Assembly: GCF_018310695.1 (NCBI RefSeq) | Contig: NZ_JAGXCY010000002.1 | Coordinates: 186,001-250,000, forward strand | DNA: 64,000 nucleotides | Direction: 5' to 3' | From: Paenibacillus sp. Marseille-Q4541 | GTDB lineage: Bacteria; Bacillota; Bacilli; Paenibacillales; Paenibacillaceae | In this document: positions 59,288 to 64,000 of the stretch, piece after piece | Layout: each line of letters starts with the position of its first letter | Numbering within the stretch: position 1 is the stretch's first letter | Notes under the pieces: model-generated | What the model was told of the DNA's origin: nothing | What the model saw: only the letters and a program-made list of their open reading frames with translations | Database searches by the model: none | Position numbers and translations under genes: made by a program

Positions 59288-62247
59288 TTTAGATTCGCTC
59301 CTTTCCAAGGTTCTGTAATTCGGATCAGTTCCAGCTTCTTCAATATATTCCCGTTCTCATCGATATAATTGAACTCTTGCTGTTTACGCTTCATCTCTCG
59401 GTTAATTTCTTTAACCGCCTTTTCCAGCGCTATCCTTGGATTTACTTGATCAATGACTGCATTGTTCCAAGCAAAACCGAGCTCACGAGCCGTCATGTAT
59501 CCTCCCGGTACATTCGGCCATTCTTGCAACCACTGCCATTGATCCAAAATAACACTCAGATCATCCTGCTTCCATGGCATATTGGCAAATGCATGAACAT
59601 TAGCGGAATTCCAGCGGAAGCTCTCCCCGCGATATTGTTCCAAGTTCAGTCCAAACTCCGTTTGAATATCTTCGGACATATACCATTTGAGGAAATCCCA
59701 AGCTACAACACGTTTTTCCTTCGGTGTATCATTAAATAGAACGTTTGCTGTAGGTGCTCCTGCAGCAGCCCATCTTGCAATCGTACCGTCTTTCTCCTTC
59801 GTTCCAGGAACAGGAGCAATTGCCCACTCATTCATAATCTCAGGTGCTGCGACAAGTAACTGCATATAAGTATTGAAATCTGAAATTCCGATAGGCATTG
59901 TTCCATCTCTAAATTGTTGGTAGAAGCTGTTTACTTGACGTTCCATACCGTACACATTGAACATTTCCGTCCACTCTTTGAACGCCGCGTAGGCTTCGGG
60001 TTCATTTAAAGCACTTGACAATCCGTCATCCGAATATAGATCCACTTTATTTTGGAAGAATAGATAGGAGAAGTTATCCGGCGGAATGTAGAAGTTACTT
60101 TCGTTCTGCAATAATGTTGGTAAAATGCTGTATACATCATCCCAAGTTTCCGGAACTGATAAGCCAAGCTGGTTCATAATATCTTTACGATAGAACATGA
60201 TATTGAAGTTGTTCGTCTCAGGTGTACCGTAAATACCACCGTCATAACGATAAGGCTGAATAATCCCTGGATGAAATAGATCCATTACTTGATCTGAGTC
60301 CGTGAACTTCGTCAAATCATAGACAGCATTACGTAATGCGTAATCAAAGATAGATGCACTCGGTACCCCAATTGCTATATCCGGTAATATTCCAGCCGCT
60401 TTACCAAGGACAACTAAATCCGCCGATTGTACTAGATTAATATTCACTTTAATGCCGTACTCTGGTGTGAATCGTTCATTAGCAAGCTGCTGTAGTTCAT
60501 CGACGTAATCACGTCCTTTAAACATCCAAATATTTAGTTCATCATTCGCATTCTCATCAAGCTGATTCTCGCTTGTAAATGAATAGAACAATGTAACGAT
60601 TGAGTTCCATAATTTCTCAATGAAGTTTGCCTCGATCTTAGGAAGTTTTGTGTCTGGAGCAGCTACATAAATACGATCTATTTGCAGTGGAGTATTCATC
60701 AAATCTACACGCTGGGCCTCAATCTTCTCTTGCATCGTTCCAATCGTTAACTGACTGGATGGAATTTCATTTGGATCTTTCAATAAATCTTCTAAATCCC
60801 GGGCACTAGATTTAAAGGATTGAGATACATTGTCCTGCACCTCGTTAATGGCGAACATATCATCTGTAAGCTTGTTGAAATTGTCTTTTAGTACTTCAAG
60901 TCTTTTGGTCATGCCGGGGATGTCTTTCTCAATATTCCATACACGGTAAGCATCTGTACTATTCCCTGTCGCAATCCGAAGTTCTTTCGATACATTACGA
61001 AGCTCTTTCGACAACTGATCAATACCCGCTAGGATCGGTATATATGGTTCAACTGTAGCCTCCATCTTGATGGAATGCTTTCCTTTCGTGAAAAAGAAAT
61101 CGTAGGCAGCCCCGTCTCCATTCGACAGTGATACTTTTTTCCAATCACTGCTGTATGGGAAAGGATAGTTTTTCATCTCCGTAAACGGAATCTCCCCGTC
61201 AATGTAAATATTGCGGAATACCGTAGCGTTTTCACGTAAATTTTGCTTCACACTGAAGGTTAGGTTGTATATGCCATCTTCCGGAACTTCGAAATCCCAA
61301 GTTACCGCTTGCCCGCCCTTATTCCATCCTGTACCACCAATCGTATTAAATCGAACGCGATCGAGCGACTTAGGCTGAGAAAGTGGACTCCGATCATACT
61401 GGGTTTGAATCGAAGATGAGTTTTTTAGACTATACTGTTCACCCTCAATGACAATTGCTTCCTTACTGCCGCTTGCATCAGCCTTTGGATAAGCTTCTTT
61501 CACTTCTTCATAACTAGCTAAAGATTGAGGAGCTTGCAGACGGAGAGATTTCAACGCAACCGACTGTCGAATCGTCTCGATCCGGATCGTATTCTCCCCT
61601 TTGATCAGATGCCATTGTAATGGCTTACTATAAGACCCCTCAGAATCACGAAAAGAGGTCGTTTTCCAGCCCACTTCCTCCTCGATGAGAGAGCGAAGTT
61701 GATTTCCATCGTCATCAAATTTCACAGGCCTTACCTCTGTAAAAAGTCGTTCCAACGAAATGGAGTGTGCCTCGCGAAAAGGATATTCTCCATTAATCTG
61801 AACACTCATCATCACAGATTGACGTCCGATCCCATCTTCAGAGAGGAGGGGATGATAATCTGCCCCCAGTTCATAGATCCCTTCTTCATCTACATTGATT
61901 TTGTACTCTACCCAGCCTTTTGGTTGAGACCATAGCAGTACGTCCTTCGCTCCTTCATAAGTACCGACAGAGACGATTGAATCATCAGATTTTGCGTCAT
62001 ACTTTGATGCATCAATCTCCAATAGTTTCGTCCCCAGCGGAACCTTCTTCTGTTCCCATTCTTTCGAAATCGTATAGAAATATGGTTCATTACTCGATAA
62101 ATCTGAAGTAAGTGTATCCTCACTACTCTTTTTTACTGTCTTGGAAGCTCCTTCTGCGTTAACTGGCAACACCGGATTACCTATAAGGGCTACAAATAAG
62201 ATGACGAGCAATAATCGGTTAAGAAACTGGTTTCTTCTCTTTACCAT
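59284..62247 (-). CDS. Very large solute-binding protein fused to carbohydrate-binding-like domains
   Basis: A 987-residue exported protein. It has a type I signal peptide (residues 1-32, ending NAEG, no lipobox). Two beta-sandwich regions follow at about 50-235 and 250-410, resembling galactose-binding-like/CBM35 modules (VEYKINVDEEGIYELGADYHP; AVTWDFEVPEDGIYNLTFSVKQ). A coiled-coil helix region lies at about 415-545. A solute-binding fold spans about 570-960 (LNIWMFKGRDYVDELQQLANERF, ILPDIAIGVPSASI, WDVY/WDDVYSILPTLLQ). With no lipid anchor, it may be held by its CBM-like domains or simply secreted. The ATG follows GGAGGGGTACGA, 13 bases after the ATPase gene. Confidence 0.88.
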   Translation of the reverse strand: MVKRRNQFLNRLLLVILFVALIGNPVLPVNAEGASKTVKKSSEDTLTSDLSSNEPYFYTISKEWEQKKVPLGTKLLEIDASKYDAKSDDSIVSVGTYEGAKDVLLWSQPKGWVEYKINVDEEGIYELGADYHPLLSEDGIGRQSVMMSVQINGEYPFREAHSISLERLFTEVRPVKFDDDGNQLRSLIEEEVGWKTTSFRDSEGSYSKPLQWHLIKGENTIRIETIRQSVALKSLRLQAPQSLASYEEVKEAYPKADASGSKEAIVIEGEQYSLKNSSSIQTQYDRSPLSQPKSLDRVRFNTIGGTGWNKGGQAVTWDFEVPEDGIYNLTFSVKQNLRENATVFRNIYIDGEIPFTEMKNYPFPYSSDWKKVSLSNGDGAAYDFFFTKGKHSIKMEATVEPYIPILAGIDQLSKELRNVSKELRIATGNSTDAYRVWNIEKDIPGMTKRLEVLKDNFNKLTDDMFAINEVQDNVSQSFKSSARDLEDLLKDPNEIPSSQLTIGTMQEKIEAQRVDLMNTPLQIDRIYVAAPDTKLPKIEANFIEKLWNSIVTLFYSFTSENQLDENANDELNIWMFKGRDYVDELQQLANERFTPEYGIKVNINLVQSADLVVLGKAAGILPDIAIGVPSASIFDYALRNAVYDLTKFTDSDQVMDLFHPGIIQPYRYDGGIYGTPETNNFNIMFYRKDIMNQLGLSVPETWDDVYSILPTLLQNESNFYIPPDNFSYLFFQNKVDLYSDDGLSSALNEPEAYAAFKEWTEMFNVYGMERQVNSFYQQFRDGTMPIGISDFNTYMQLLVAAPEIMNEWAIAPVPGTKEKDGTIARWAAAGAPTANVLFNDTPKEKRVVAWDFLKWYMSEDIQTEFGLNLEQYRGESFRWNSANVHAFANMPWKQDDLSVILDQWQWLQEWPNVPGGYMTARELGFAWNNAVIDQVNPRIALEKAVKEINREMKRKQQEFNYIDENGNILKKLELIRITEPWKGANLN

Positions 62248-62260
62248 TCGTACCCCTCCA

Positions 62261-63379
62261 TCACTTTGTTAATAAAAACCCAGTATCTTTATGGAAAAAC
62301 AATGCTTTATTCATATCCACGGCTACAGCAGTTCTCATTCCATCATCGAAGTGATAGCGTGGGTGTGCACGTGCAACTAGATATTTCTCCAGTCCAATAT
62401 TCATATGGTAATAACGATCTGAGCCAACGAATTCACTTAATTCCATGGTTCCGTTAATAATCGAATTTGGATGCGCTTCCATCATAATTTCCTCGAAGCT
62501 AATGTTCTCTGGACGCATACCAATAATGATTCCTCGGTCTACGAGATTCATCTGTCTCATCGCATGAGCTTGCTTCTCAGTAAGTCTGAGTCCGAATCTC
62601 TTCGTATTGAATTCAAGGAAACCATCACGGTCTTCAATCTTTCCGGTCACAAAATTCATCGGTGGGTTTCCGATAAAATTAGCTACAAATAGGTTAGCCG
62701 GTTCGTTATAAATGACCTCTGGCGTATCCACTTGCTGAACAATCCCTTTCTCCATCACCACAATACGGTCACCCATCGTCATGGCTTCAATCTGATCGTG
62801 GGTAACATAAATCGTTGTAACACCGATCTTCTTGTGAAGGCGAATAATTTCAGAACGCATCTGCACGCGCAGCTTCGCATCCAGGTTGGAGAGCGGTTCA
62901 TCCATAAGAAAAGCTTGCGGTGTACGAACGATTGCACGGCCCAGAGCCACACGCTGACGCTGACCACCGGAGAGTTCTCTTGGTTTACGATCCAAAAAGT
63001 TCTCAATCTCAAGTACACGGGCAGCTCGTTTCACAGATGTCTCAATTTCATGTTTCGGAAGCTTTCTCATTTGCAAACCAAAGGCGATATTTTCATAGAC
63101 AGACATGTTCGGGTATAATGCATAGTTTTGGAAGACCATCGATATATCGCGATCTTTAGGAGGCATATCATTTACAATCGTATCGCCGATGTAAATTTCA
63201 CCTTCAGAAATATCCTCCAATCCCGCGAGCATACGTAATGTTGTCGATTTACCGCATCCTGAAGAACCTACAAAGACAAGAAACTCTTCATCCTCTACTT
63301 CGAGATTGAAGTCATTCACCGCGTATTCTTTATATTTTCCGTAACGCTTGTGAACATGATTAAAAATAATTCTCGACAC
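62261..63379 (-). CDS. Sugar ABC importer ATP-binding protein (MsmX/UgpC/MalK type)
   Basis: A 372-residue ATPase: Walker [20 protein letters not shown]-loop [21 protein letters not shown], signature [17 protein letters not shown], Walker [14 protein letters not shown]-loop [15 protein letters not shown], and a C-terminal OB/TOBE regulatory domain from about residue 240. GTG 63379 follows AAGGAGG at 8 bases; the frame open to 63403 is dropped. It is the only ATPase in the window, while three permease pairs are present. As with MsmX of B. subtilis, it may serve several importers. Confidence 0.94.
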   Translation of the reverse strand: MSRIIFNHVHKRYGKYKEYAVNDFNLEVEDEEFLVFVGSSGCGKSTTLRMLAGLEDISEGEIYIGDTIVNDMPPKDRDISMVFQNYALYPNMSVYENIAFGLQMRKLPKHEIETSVKRAARVLEIENFLDRKPRELSGGQRQRVALGRAIVRTPQAFLMDEPLSNLDAKLRVQMRSEIIRLHKKIGVTTIYVTHDQIEAMTMGDRIVVMEKGIVQQVDTPEVIYNEPANLFVANFIGNPPMNFVTGKIEDRDGFLEFNTKRFGLRLTEKQAHAMRQMNLVDRGIIIGMRPENISFEEIMMEAHPNSIINGTMELSEFVGSDRYYHMNIGLEKYLVARAHPRYHFDDGMRTAVAVDMNKALFFHKDTGFLLTK

Positions 63380-63537
63380 TGGAACTTCCTCCTTTGCACG
63401 CACTCGCCATTTTATTGAAATGTTTACTATAATTTGTATCTTAACAACATCTCTGTGGGGGTAGTGTGAGAATGATGTGTGTTTCTTGTGAATGTTGTCT
63501 TATCTTCCATCACTCGACAAAGGGTGACCTTATTAGA

Positions 63538-63573
63538 GCAAGCCTGTCCTGGATAGACAAGCCTGCTCTTGAA
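63538..63573. terminator. Hairpin terminator between the partial binding protein and the ATPase gene
   Basis: GAGCAAGCCTGTC pairs with GACAAGCCTGCTC around CTGGATA. It separates the upstream binding-protein gene (stop at 63590) from the nine-gene operon. I see no strong -35/-10 pair in the 160 bases before the ATPase start. Confidence 0.65.
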
Positions 63574-63589
63574 TGATGTATCATACCGC

Positions 63590-64000
63590 TTATTGCTTGG
63601 ACTTCTCTTCCTTGATCTTGATATCAGTCTCTTCCTTCAGCACACGAGTAAACTCCGCTACGTTCAAATCACTCGTTGCAAACTTTGTGAGTGCTTCATT
63701 AATCGCAACATATTGATCCCATGGACTTTTACGTGCTGGTGGCTCAGCAAATGTATTTTGGAACATTGCGCTAACATTTTTATCCGTATACGTTGGGTCG
63801 TCTGCACCGAATAGTTCCCCGTCTTCTTGACTCAAGGAGACCGACGGGGTACCCATTCTCATCCGGTACTGCAGCTGGTAATCCGGTGAAATCAGATAAG
63901 ATAACACTTGCAGTGCTGCTTCTTTATTCTCACTAAAATCATTGATGACCCATGGGTGAGTGCCTGGTTTCGGAGCTATTCCCGCCATATCTGCAAACGA
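63590..64000 (-). CDS. C-terminus of an extracellular solute-binding protein (5' end cut by window edge)
   Basis: The last 136 residues of a sugar-binding protein. The frame is open through the right edge (SFADMAGIAPKPGTH...), so the ATG at 63988 is internal. Typical elements are WVINDFSENKEAALQVLSYLISPDYQLQYRMRMGTPSV and EPPARKSPWDQYVAINEALTKF. The end ALTKFATSDLNVAEFTRVLKEETDIKIKEE parallels the end of the protein at 49539. It lies just upstream of the operon but is separated from it by a hairpin. Confidence 0.88.
   Translation of the reverse strand, partial: SFADMAGIAPKPGTHPWVINDFSENKEAALQVLSYLISPDYQLQYRMRMGTPSVSLSQEDGELFGADDPTYTDKNVSAMFQNTFAEPPARKSPWDQYVAINEALTKFATSDLNVAEFTRVLKEETDIKIKEEKSKQ

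Noticed and set aside
59288-59308. ATG 59308 as start of the upstream-pair permease
   Set aside because: It lacks a ribosome site at suitable distance. TTG 59287 has AAAGGAG and a stop-start overlap like its neighbours.
1-64000. CRISPR arrays, tRNA, rRNA, prophage or known anti-phage systems
   Set aside because: No regularly spaced repeats, tRNA-like cloverleaf runs, rRNA segments, integrases, restriction enzymes or other defence hallmark genes were seen on reading both strands. A tRNAscan, Infernal or DefenseFinder run would settle it.

Overview
The window looks like chromosome of a low-to-moderate-GC Gram-positive of the Paenibacillus type. The evidence is strong AGGAGG-type ribosome sites with frequent TTG/GTG starts, lipoprotein solute-binding proteins with LplB/LplC-like permeases and no ATPase of their own, an LtaS-type lipoteichoic acid synthase, a B. 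subtilis-like fructose operon and HxlR regulon, and a DUF5696/Yip1 sugar-transport cluster of the kind I associate with Paenibacillaceae (from memory, not searched). I saw no rRNA, tRNA, transposase, phage gene or CRISPR array.

Layout. 1-3106: an L-rhamnose catabolic pair, an isomerase cut by the left edge and a bifunctional aldolase/dehydrogenase. 3428-5224: two alpha/beta hydrolases. 5309-18751: housekeeping and stress genes: pyridoxine kinase, DUF2500, oligoendopeptidase F, the hxlA-hxlB-hxlR formaldehyde-fixation set, a lipoteichoic acid synthase with an unusual structured leader, phosphogluconolactonase, an OsmC-type peroxiredoxin, an old-yellow enzyme, a divergent SRAP protein, an MFS transporter and a polytopic membrane protein. 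18905-20374: a run of small membrane proteins of unknown function, one frameshifted. 20480-37131: an accessory stretch with seven GNAT acetyltransferase genes (one with two domains), MOSC, VOC, methyltransferase, P-loop kinase-like, histidine phosphatase and ASCH genes. It is interrupted by the fruR-fruK-fruA operon, a secreted GH19-like chitinase, and a ferredoxin-NADP reductase whose promoter lies under a clear Fur box.

37280-64000 is a carbohydrate-utilisation region. First comes a decayed Ig-like/CBM66 levanase tail next to an intact GH32 gene, which ends an operon of two permeases and a solute-binding lipoprotein. A LacI-family regulator is divergent from this operon. Next is a pair of genes for beta-mannosidase (GH2) and a GH9 enzyme without a signal peptide. 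Their promoter overlaps a 15-bp CG-centred palindrome. Last is a run of nine tightly packed minus-strand genes (63379 down to 49539): an MsmX/UgpC-type ATPase, a very large solute-binding protein fused to carbohydrate-binding-like domains, two permeases, an NHL-TPR-Yip1 membrane protein, a DUF5696 protein, two more permeases and a lipoprotein binding protein.

How they may work together (inference): oligosaccharides from plant or microbial beta-glycans and fructans are bound outside, imported through several permease pairs that could share the single ATPase encoded here, and trimmed in the cytoplasm by GH32, GH2 and GH9 enzymes. The nine-gene operon, with its NHL-TPR-Yip1 and DUF5696 proteins and two complete permease pairs, is the best candidate in the window for an undescribed system.
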